5,182 nucleotides of DNA. Origin: Gammaproteobacteria bacterium (lineage in GTDB: Bacteria > Pseudomonadota > Gammaproteobacteria > SZUA-229). Below, one piece after another: positions 1-4,798 of the stretch. The notes beneath the pieces were generated by a model, which saw only the letters and a list, made by a program, of their open reading frames with translations, was not told the DNA's origin and made no database searches. Numbering within the stretch: the first letter of the stretch is position 1; every line of letters starts with the position of its first letter. The stretch spans positions 1-5,182 of the forward strand of contig JAGLQT010000102.1 of the NCBI GenBank assembly GCA_023136715.1, read 5' to 3'. A program made the position numbers and the translations under genes.

Positions 1-238
1 CGTAAGAACCAAGAACCACCGCGCCAACTGAATCGCGCTCAAGGTTTAATGCCATAGCAAATGTATCGCCTGGCAACTCGATCATTTCACCCTGCATGGC
101 ATCAGCCAGGCCGTGAATACGCAAAATACCGTCGTTCAAACTAACAACAGTACCTTCGGTACGAGCTTCTACGGAAGAATCAAAATTCTCGATTCTTGAT
201 TTAATCAGTTCACTGATTTCTGATGGATTCAGCTGCAT
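1..238 (-). CDS. atpA: ATP synthase F1 subunit alpha, N-terminal part (partial)
   Basis: This is the first 79 codons of the F1 alpha subunit; the gene runs off the left edge. Alpha forms the alpha3-beta3 hexamer with beta on the cytoplasmic side of F1Fo and carries the non-catalytic nucleotide sites. The visible part is the N-terminal helix that contacts delta (MQLNPSEISELIKSRI) followed by the beta-barrel domain, with the family signatures RIHGLADAMQGEMIELPG and LNLERDSVGAVVLG. It is very close to E. coli AtpA over this stretch. The Walker A region lies outside the window. The ATG at 238 has a good Shine-Dalgarno, AGAGG at 247-251 with 8 nt spacing, which overlaps the last base of the atpH stop; the intergenic gap is 12 nt. 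The gene is transcribed as part of the atp operon. Identification is secure; only the extent is incomplete. Confidence 0.97.
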   Translation of the reverse strand, partial: MQLNPSEISELIKSRIENFDSSVEARTEGTVVSLNDGILRIHGLADAMQGEMIELPGDTFAMALNLERDSVGAVVLGSY

Positions 239-251
239 TTCTTTTTCCTCT
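239..251 (-). promoter_or_regulatory. atpA ribosome binding site
   Basis: AGAGG (247-251) followed by an A-rich 8-nt spacer precedes the atpA ATG. The first A is the final base of the atpH TAA. This is the second-best Shine-Dalgarno in the window and fits the need for three alpha subunits per complex against one delta. Confidence 0.7.
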
Positions 252-787
252 TAACGACCCAATGTTAATGCCAGCGACTCTAGCTGGGATTTCATTGAAC
301 CATCGATAATAGTATCTCCGGCCTTAATGATTACGCCGCCAATTAGCGACTCATCGATTGAAGTATTGATAGTTACTTCACGACCCAATTTAGCTTTAAG
401 CGTATTGGTAATGCTCTCTTCCTGCTCACTTGAAAGCGGGAATGCAGAAACAACTTCTGCATCAATCTTTCCTTCTGCATCAGCTCGAAAAATCTCAAAC
501 TGCTCAGCGACTTCTGGTAATGCTTTTAAGCGGCCATTTTCAGCCATCAACTTAACCAGGTTTTGCTGTTGTGCATTTAGCTTATCGCTGACAACCTTCA
601 GCATTAACTCCGCTTTCTGCTCACTACTCATTTGCGGATTATCCAGCAATGCAACCATAGCTGCATCGCCAGTAACTGCTGACATCAGCGCAAGCGCATC
701 ACTCCAGTCATCTAGTGTTGAAGTTTCTGTCGCCTGTTGATAAACAGCGCGTGCATAGGGACGAGCAACGGTGGTGTAATCTGCCAT
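251..787 (-). CDS. atpH: ATP synthase F1 subunit delta
   Basis: This 178-residue protein is the delta subunit (E. coli: 177), which sits on top of the alpha3-beta3 hexamer and joins it to the peripheral b2 stalk. The N-terminal helical domain begins with the typical ARPYARAVYQ (residues 8-17) and includes the conserved stretch LMAENGRLKALPEV (80-93). The C-terminal domain carries PLSSEQEESI (117-126), the KLGREVTI segment (133-140), and the family-defining end LIGGVIIKAGDTIIDGS (148-164). There is no membrane segment, as expected. The ATG at 787 lies 11 nt after the atpF stop. The only Shine-Dalgarno-like sequence is AGGCGA, which overlaps that stop, so translation is probably coupled to atpF. 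A stem-loop candidate at the end of atpF lies just upstream. The assignment is secure from sequence and position. Confidence 0.97.
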   Translation of the reverse strand: MADYTTVARPYARAVYQQATETSTLDDWSDALALMSAVTGDAAMVALLDNPQMSSEQKAELMLKVVSDKLNAQQQNLVKLMAENGRLKALPEVAEQFEIFRADAEGKIDAEVVSAFPLSSEQEESITNTLKAKLGREVTINTSIDESLIGGVIIKAGDTIIDGSMKSQLESLALTLGR

Positions 788-798
788 GGTCTGTTCGC

Positions 799-1269
799 CT
801 AGAGCTGTTCAGCCAGCGCACTTAAAGTGCTGGCATGGGCTTCGGCATTCACTTCCTGATTGAGAATTTTCTCAGCACCAGCAATAGCTAAAACAGCTAC
901 TTGCTGACGAAGCTCCTCACGAGCACGATTTGTTTCCTGCTCGATCTCGGCATCTGCACCAATTTTGATTCGCTCTGCTTCTGATCTGGCATCGTCTTTT
1001 GCTTCATCAACAATCTCGGAAGCACGTTTCTGTGCCTGCGTGATAATTTCTGAGGCCTGACCTTTTGCTTCTTTTATATGCTCTGCTGCTCGCTTTTCAG
1101 CTAATTCCTGCTCATGCTGGCCACGTTCAGCGGCTGCAAGACCTTCAGCAATTTGCTTTTTGCGTTCAGCAAGCGCATTCACCAGTGGCGGCCATACGTA
1201 GGCGTAACAAAACCATACGAAAACAGCAAAAGTGATCGACTGACCAATCAGCGTTAAATTAATATTCAT
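799..1269 (-). CDS. atpF: ATP synthase Fo subunit b
   Basis: This 156-residue protein is exactly the length of E. coli subunit b. Two copies form the peripheral stalk that holds F1 still against subunit a. It starts MNINLTLIGQSITF, with one membrane helix at about residues 5-26, followed by the hinge VWPPL (25-29) and the conserved Arg36. Residues 40-120 are highly charged with regular Ala spacing (for example AEKRAAEHIKEAKGQASEI), consistent with the right-handed coiled coil. The delta-binding end contains AREELRQQVAVLAIAGAEKI (116-135). The ATG at 1269 follows the atpE stop by 25 nt and has no clear Shine-Dalgarno (TACTAGCGT precedes it), so expression probably relies on re-initiation after atpE. 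The start matches the family N-terminus exactly. Confidence 0.97.
   Translation of the reverse strand: MNINLTLIGQSITFAVFVWFCYAYVWPPLVNALAERKKQIAEGLAAAERGQHEQELAEKRAAEHIKEAKGQASEIITQAQKRASEIVDEAKDDARSEAERIKIGADAEIEQETNRAREELRQQVAVLAIAGAEKILNQEVNAEAHASTLSALAEQL
812..834 (-). other. Stem-loop candidate at the end of atpF
   Basis: The last atpF codons (ASTLSALA) form an imperfect inverted repeat. GCCAGC (829-834 on the minus strand) pairs with GCTGGC (812-817), with an inner ACT/AGT pairing and a 2-nt bulge. The inner 13 bases, 818-830, are a perfect dyad. It lies 10 nt before the atpF stop and 24 nt before the atpH start. There is no U tract, so it is not a terminator. It could influence atpH translation or mRNA processing, or be incidental to coding. 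Confidence 0.4.
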
Positions 1270-1294
1270 ACGCTAGTACCGTGTTAACTCGACC

Positions 1295-1537
1295 TTATGC
1301 GCCGGCAACAGCGAAGATGACATAAAACGCAACACCAACAGAAATCATTGGAACCGCGTCAGTCAGACCCATCATCAGGAAGAACTGGCCACGTAATAAC
1401 GGGATCAGCTCAGGCTGACGTGCCGCACCTTCCAGGAAACGGCCACCCAATACACCAATACCGATAGCAGCACCCAGAGCGCCTAAGCCCATCATGATAG
1501 CGCCAGCTATATATAGCGTTGCTTGTACTTCAGTCAT
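1295..1537 (-). CDS. atpE: ATP synthase Fo subunit c (proton-translocating ring)
   Basis: This 80-residue hairpin of two membrane helices is the c subunit, present in multiple copies as the rotating ring. Helix 1 has the Gly-rich packing motif GLGALGAAIGIGVLGG (17-32). The polar loop is ARQPELIPLL (39-48), with Arg40-Gln41-Pro42 contacting gamma and epsilon. Helix 2 has the ion-binding carboxylate Asp60 in MMGLTDAVPMI (55-65). An Asp with hydrophobic neighbours, and no Gln/Glu/Ser sodium set, points to proton coupling. The sequence is closer to the E. coli/Vibrio type than to the Pseudomonas type. It has the strongest ribosome site in the window, AGGAG at 1545-1549 with 7 nt to the ATG, and an A/T-rich leader. 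The gap to atpB is 46 nt, fitting the high copy number needed. Confidence 0.98.
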   Translation of the reverse strand: MTEVQATLYIAGAIMMGLGALGAAIGIGVLGGRFLEGAARQPELIPLLRGQFFLMMGLTDAVPMISVGVAFYVIFAVAGA

Positions 1538-1583
1538 TGTAATACTCCTAGTAAAATTAAATTCTTTAAAAATTAAAAAGCTG
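1538..1583 (-). promoter_or_regulatory. atpB-atpE spacer: strong RBS with A/T-rich leader
   Basis: The 46-nt gap before atpE holds a strong Shine-Dalgarno, AGGAG at 1545-1549, 7 nt from the start codon. Upstream of it is an almost purely A/U stretch (1552-1579). In that stretch the 9-mer TTTAATTTT (minus strand) occurs twice, at 1553-1561 and 1569-1577, 16 nt apart. In E. coli the atpE initiation region is known to be unusually efficient because of an unstructured leader. I infer the same role here, raising c-subunit synthesis over subunits a and b. It is not a promoter that I can support. Confidence 0.7.
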
Positions 1584-2498
1584 TTAGTGCTCTTCGCTGG
1601 TCTGGTAAGCCAGATCCATGTACACGATGGTCAGTGTCATGAAAATGTAAGCCTGCAAAGTAATAATCAGGATATGGAAAATCGCCCAGCCTAATTGCAG
1701 GAAACCACCGAAAATACCAGCGATCCAGCCGCCGCCGTACATCAGCGCGATCAGGATAAAAATCATTTCGCCAGCGAACATATTGCCGTAAAGACGCAAT
1801 GATAACGACAAAGGCTTGGCCAATAAAGCCACAAACTCTAATACAAAGTTGATAGGGATAAACACCAGTTTCAGCACAATATTGTTTGAGCTAAATGGAT
1901 GTAGCGTTAATTCGCCAGCAAAGCCAATAAAGCCTTTCTGCTTGAAGCTGTAATAAAGCGTCAACATGAAAACTGACAATGCCATACCAAAAGTCGCGTT
2001 TGGATCGGTCGATGGCACTACCTTCTGGAACACATAATGAGGATCCATACCAAAGAAAGTATGCCCTATCCAACCTGCTACAGAAGGTATCCAGTCTACC
2101 GGTATCAAATCCATAGCGTTAATCAGGAACACCCAGACAAAAATGGTTAATGCCATGGGGGCAACATACGGGTTGCGGCCATTGAAAGTGCCTTTTACGC
2201 TTGAATCAACAAACTCGACGATCATCTCAACAAAATTTTGCATACCGCCAGGCACGCCAGATGTTGCATTTTTTGCTACTTTCTTGAATAAGAACAGGAA
2301 TAACACACCAAGAGTGATAGACCAGAACATGGTATCCACATGGATAGCCATAAAGCCCATGGATTTGGCTTCGGCAGCATCATGAGCAAGACCCCATTGG
2401 CCAACCAGATCATGACCTTCTGGAAACTTTCCATAAGTCATATTCTGTAAATGATGCTTTATATATTCTGCAGCAGTCTGCTGGGTATCACCCGACAT
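1584..2498 (-). CDS. atpB: ATP synthase Fo subunit a
   Basis: This 304-residue membrane protein is subunit a, the stator half of the proton channel beside the c ring. It is longer than E. coli AtpB (271), with a longer N-terminus and an extra periplasmic-side loop around residues 134-168 (from PVDWIPSV to PSTDPNAT), a pattern also seen in Pseudomonas-type proteins. Membrane segments fall at about 55-72, 113-133, 168-186, 208-228, 240-268 and 272-295. The essential arginine is Arg235 in PLSLSLRLYGNMFAGE (229-244), equivalent to E. coli Arg210. Glu244, His275 (WAIFHILIITLQAYIF) and Gln282 match E. coli Glu219, His245 and Gln252. The C-terminus ends SEEH as in E. coli. The ATG at 2498 lies 2 nt after the atpI stop with only a weak Shine-Dalgarno (AAGAGAA inside atpI), so translational coupling to atpI is likely. 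Confidence 0.97.
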   Translation of the reverse strand: MSGDTQQTAAEYIKHHLQNMTYGKFPEGHDLVGQWGLAHDAAEAKSMGFMAIHVDTMFWSITLGVLFLFLFKKVAKNATSGVPGGMQNFVEMIVEFVDSSVKGTFNGRNPYVAPMALTIFVWVFLINAMDLIPVDWIPSVAGWIGHTFFGMDPHYVFQKVVPSTDPNATFGMALSVFMLTLYYSFKQKGFIGFAGELTLHPFSSNNIVLKLVFIPINFVLEFVALLAKPLSLSLRLYGNMFAGEMIFILIALMYGGGWIAGIFGGFLQLGWAIFHILIITLQAYIFMTLTIVYMDLAYQTSEEH

Positions 2499-2500
2499 CT

Positions 2501-2938
2501 TTAGTTCTCTTTTGTTTCACGCCGTCTTTTTGGTTGCTTAATCACATCAACAACCACCGGCGTTATATACACCAAAAAATAAACAGCCAGCAAGGCTGCC
2601 CCATTAACAGGCTTAATGAGCACGAATACCGCGACAAACATCGCACCTGTTAAAATAATTTTGTTAATTTCGGCCCAGTAGAAAGATCGTAGCTCTACCG
2701 CTGGCTCTTTTGTCTGCCTGGCAGTAAACACTTTCAAGGCAAACCATGTACTCGTCACGATTGCGATCAGGCCTCCAGCCAAAGCCGAATAAGCCGCCGT
2801 CAGACTGATAAATATCAATAGTGCCGAAACCACAACTGTCAAAATCAATTGAGGTATCACGTAAGCAAGCACTCGATTTAGCAAATCTTTCTGCAAGCGA
2901 TTTGACCTTAATACTTCAATTAGCGACGCCCGAATCAA
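2501..2938 (-). CDS. atpI: ATP synthase protein I (AtpI/UncI), c-ring assembly factor
   Basis: This small membrane protein is encoded first in the atp operon. AtpI family members help assemble or stabilise the c ring and are not part of the finished enzyme. The frame given is the longest, 145 residues from a TTG at 2938 that directly follows two in-frame TGA codons. Four membrane helices are visible at about 25-45, 49-71, 92-110 and 113-133. The family-typical segments are SALAGGLIAIVTSTWFALKVF (51-71) and SFYWAEINKIILT (85-97). The tail KQPKRRRETKEN is strongly basic and cytoplasmic. The start is uncertain. The TTG at 2938 has no Shine-Dalgarno, whereas a TTG at 2896 has AAGG at 2906-2909 with 9 nt spacing and would give 131 residues, nearer the usual family length. 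The gene ends 2 nt before atpB. The family call is firm; the start is not. Confidence 0.9.
   Translation of the reverse strand: MIRASLIEVLRSNRLQKDLLNRVLAYVIPQLILTVVVSALLIFISLTAAYSALAGGLIAIVTSTWFALKVFTARQTKEPAVELRSFYWAEINKIILTGAMFVAVFVLIKPVNGAALLAVYFLVYITPVVVDVIKQPKRRRETKEN
2894..2909 (-). promoter_or_regulatory. Alternative atpI ribosome binding site and TTG start
   Basis: Within the long atpI frame, AAGG (2906-2909) stands 9 nt before an in-frame TTG (2894-2896). This is the only Shine-Dalgarno-like sequence near a possible atpI start; the frame contains no ATG before its membrane region. Starting here gives MQKDLLNRVLAYVIPQ, with the first membrane helix beginning at about residue 11. I consider it at least as likely as the TTG at 2938. 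Confidence 0.45.
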
Positions 2939-2991
2939 TCATCAAACACGCTGCATACCCAACAAACAGGCACGGGCAACTGAGCGCGCAA

Positions 2992-3020
2992 ATTCTATAG
3001 ACAGTGTCTACTCAAGTCAA
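2992..3020 (-). promoter_or_regulatory. Sigma70-type promoter of the atp operon
   Basis: Reading the minus strand, -35 is TTGACT (3015-3020) and -10 is TAGAAT (2992-2997), each 5 of 6 to consensus, with the optimal 17-bp spacer. A transcript would begin near 2985, leaving a leader of roughly 45-90 nt depending on the atpI start used. The bases after the -10 are TTGCGCGC, a GC-rich discriminator of the sort known at stringently controlled (ppGpp/DksA-sensitive) promoters such as rRNA promoters. A moderately A/T-rich stretch lies upstream at 3021-3040. Placement directly before atpI, after the parB stop, makes it the natural main atp promoter. It has not been tested here. Confidence 0.78.
2998..3010. 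repeat. Perfect 13-bp palindrome inside the atp promoter spacer
   Basis: TAGACA-G-TGTCTA (plus strand) has 6-bp arms around one central base and fills the 3' part of the spacer between -35 and -10, touching the -10. Dyads at this position are typical of operator sites for dimeric regulators. No regulator is encoded in the window, and I do not recognise the motif. It may also be chance. Confidence 0.5.
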
Positions 3021-3102
3021 GATAACCATTTGCTAATAAACCCCCCGGAACACGAAGGGATCTCGGCCTGCCCTAATCAGCAGAACCTTGTTAACACTGG
3101 CT

Positions 3103-3966
3103 TTATTGGATTTTTGACAAAATACCTTCCAGCTCATCAAGGCTATTGTAGTCAATCTCGATAGCACCCTTACCTTTCGGTTTTTGCTTTATATGAACCA
3201 CAGCGCCCAAACGTTCAGAGAGATCGGTTTCCAGCTTGGTAATATCGGGGTCTTTTCTCACCACTTTTGGCCTGGCTGGCGGGTTTAGTGTACGACGCAC
3301 CAATTGCTCAGTCTCACGTACTGACAGGCCTTTTTTCGCCACCTGGCGCGCCAATGTACTCTGCGCATTTCCGGTAATACCCAATAAAGCGCGTGCATGC
3401 CCCATTTCTATAGAACGATTGCTCAGTAATTCTTTAACGTCAGCGTTTAAATCCTGCAAGCGCAGCAAATTACTCACTGAAGCCCTTGACCGCCCTACAC
3501 TATCGGCAATCTCCTGATGCGTCATTTCAAACTCATTCATCAAACGCAACAAGGCGGTAGACTCTTCCAGCGGATTCAAATTCTCACGCTGAATATTCTC
3601 GATCAACGATACCGCAGCAGCGGTCTGATCATCAAAATGCTTGATAACCGCCGGCACCTTATCCAGGCCTGCCAGCTGCGATGCACGCCAGCGACGCTCA
3701 CCTGCCACAATTTCGTAGCGCCCGCCTTCTGATGCTCGCAATACAATCGGCTGTATCACACCCTGAGTGCTGATTGAATCCGCCAGCTCCTGCAAAGTTT
3801 CTTCATCAAATTGTGTCCGTGGCTGCCATGGGCCACGCTGAATCAAATCAACATCAACCTCTTTTAGCTCATCACCCTTTTGCGGCGTGGTCATTGCCTC
3901 AACCGTTTCGCTACCACCCAGCAAGGCATTCAAACCTCGACCCAATCCTCTTTTCTTAGTCGCCAT
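3103..3966 (-). CDS. parB: Chromosome partitioning protein ParB
   Basis: This 287-residue chromosomal ParB (Spo0J family) binds parS near the origin, loads as a CTP-dependent sliding clamp and stimulates ParA. It opens with the signature KKRGLGRGLNALLGG (4-18), the region by which ParB contacts ParA. The N-terminal CTP-binding domain follows, with WQPRTQFD (47-54), GERRWRA (89-95) and ENIQRENLNPLEE (123-135). The helix-turn-helix DNA-binding domain is at about 148-170 (MTHQEIADSVGRSRASVSNLLRL), followed by the conserved RSIEMGHARALL (184-195). A Pro/Lys-rich linker around 228-240 leads to the C-terminal dimerisation domain (about 241-287). All boxes are intact and the length is typical. The ATG at 3966 lies 24 nt after the parA stop in an A-rich stretch without a clear Shine-Dalgarno. 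Its own 3' end lacks an obvious terminator. Confidence 0.97.
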   Translation of the reverse strand: MATKKRGLGRGLNALLGGSETVEAMTTPQKGDELKEVDVDLIQRGPWQPRTQFDEETLQELADSISTQGVIQPIVLRASEGGRYEIVAGERRWRASQLAGLDKVPAVIKHFDDQTAAAVSLIENIQRENLNPLEESTALLRLMNEFEMTHQEIADSVGRSRASVSNLLRLQDLNADVKELLSNRSIEMGHARALLGITGNAQSTLARQVAKKGLSVRETEQLVRRTLNPPARPKVVRKDPDITKLETDLSERLGAVVHIKQKPKGKGAIEIDYNSLDELEGILSKIQ

Positions 3967-3990
3967 ATCTTTTATTCTTTTATTTAATCT

Positions 3991-4785
3991 TTAACTATGC
4001 GCGGTTTTGGCCAGCACACTCGGGTTTTTTCGACGCAACATTTCGCCCGCCAAAGCCAGATAGGCCAACGCACCACTTGATGTTTTTTCATACAACAATG
4101 CCGGCAAGCCATGGCTAGGTGCCTCAGCCAAACGCACATTGCGCGGCACCACGGTACGGTACACCTTGTCACCAAAGTGTTCGATTAACTGTTCAGAAAC
4201 GTCTTTTGCCAGCGTGTTTCGCGGGTCATACATGGTACGCAGCAAACCCTCTACCTGTAAATCAGGATTCACCGAAGCCCTAACCTGATTAATCGTATCC
4301 ATCAACGCGCTCAATCCTTCCAGTGCATAATATTCACATTGCATAGGAATAATTACACCATCCGAAGCCACCAGTGCATTCAAGGTCAGCATATTTAAGG
4401 CCGGCGGACAATCAATCAACACATATTCGTAATCATGTTTGATCGAATCAATAACATCCTTCATACGATTCTGCGCGTTATCACTGCGCATTAACTCAAC
4501 TTCCGCAGCAGTTAAATCGGCATTCGCCGGTAATAGATGGATACCGACATTTTCAACATTCTGTATGCAACTACGCGCATCAAGGCCAGAAAGCAGCACG
4601 TCACAAAAAGTTTCTTCCAACTCGTGCTTGTTTACACCCACGCCCATGGTGGCATTGCCCTGCGGATCGAGATCAATCAGCAAAACTTTACGTTTGGTTG
4701 CCGCCAGTGATGCCGCAAGATTAACGCTGGTCGTGGTTTTACCCACGCCGCCTTTCTGATTTGCCAGTGATAATACTTGCACCAT
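3991..4785 (-). CDS. parA: Chromosome partitioning ATPase ParA (Soj type)
   Basis: This 264-residue deviant-Walker ATPase works with ParB to separate newly replicated origins. ATP-bound dimers bind DNA non-specifically and are released by ParB. The N-terminus gives the ATP site at once, ANQKGGVGKTTTSVNLAASL (8-27), with signature Lys11 and P-loop Lys16. Then come LLIDLDPQGNAT (35-46, Walker A'), YVLIDCPPALNMLTLNAL (121-138, Walker B with Asp125) and RNVRLAEAPSHGLP (215-228), which is highly conserved in Soj proteins. It lacks the N-terminal helix-turn-helix extension of plasmid P1-type ParA, so it is the short chromosomal kind and not self-repressing by that means. The start fits the family exactly. 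It lies 13 nt after rsmG with a poor Shine-Dalgarno, so co-transcription and coupling with rsmG are likely. Confidence 0.97.
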   Translation of the reverse strand: MVQVLSLANQKGGVGKTTTSVNLAASLAATKRKVLLIDLDPQGNATMGVGVNKHELEETFCDVLLSGLDARSCIQNVENVGIHLLPANADLTAAEVELMRSDNAQNRMKDVIDSIKHDYEYVLIDCPPALNMLTLNALVASDGVIIPMQCEYYALEGLSALMDTINQVRASVNPDLQVEGLLRTMYDPRNTLAKDVSEQLIEHFGDKVYRTVVPRNVRLAEAPSHGLPALLYEKTSSGALAYLALAGEMLRRKNPSVLAKTAHS

Positions 4786-4798
4786 AATTCAGCCGTTA

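Larger units (their letters stand above)
2939..3102. other. parB-atpI intergenic region
   Basis: This 164-bp region is the only substantial non-coding stretch. Besides the promoter and its palindrome it contains a C6/G6 run (3041-3046) and a short leader with a four-codon ATG frame (2942-2956). There is no convincing rho-independent terminator. The best stem candidates, CTGC/GCAG near 3072-3087 and AUCCC/GGGGU across 3043-3062, are short and lack a proper U tract, so some read-through from parB into atpI is possible. Confidence 0.7.

Noticed and set aside
149..161. GTACC-TTC-GGTAC short dyad in atpA
   Set aside because: It is a 5-bp stem inside conserved coding sequence (RTEGTV) and is expected by chance.
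327..740. 137-codon open frame on the plus strand
   Set aside because: It lies entirely antisense to atpH, its translation is low-complexity and Ser/Ala-rich with no recognisable domain, and it has no ribosome site. It is a shadow of the real gene, as are the other plus-strand frames at 1494-1694, 2143-2385, 3236-3517, 3517-3732, 3774-3959 and 4439-4759.
1891..2073. 60-codon frame on the minus strand inside atpB
   Set aside because: It overlaps the conserved atpB frame in another register and shows no family features.
2329..2351. Inverted repeat ATGG-TATCCA-CA-TGGATA-G-CCAT in atpB
   Set aside because: It is inside coding sequence about 150 nt after the start codon, away from any gene boundary, and the tight loop and bulge make it weak. 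It is most likely incidental.
3041..3087. Possible terminator after parB
   Set aside because: The stems are only 4-5 bp with wobble pairs or large loops, and the T stretch that follows is short and interrupted. It does not meet the pattern of a rho-independent terminator.
3984..4175. 63-codon frame on the minus strand inside parA
   Set aside because: It overlaps the conserved C-terminal part of parA in another register; its Cys/Trp-rich translation looks like out-of-frame reading.
4331..4339. DnaA-box-like ATATTCACA inside parA
   Set aside because: It is one mismatch from TTATTCACA, isolated, and inside a coding region. Other near matches (such as TGTTGATAA in atpH) are equally scattered, so there is no origin in the window.
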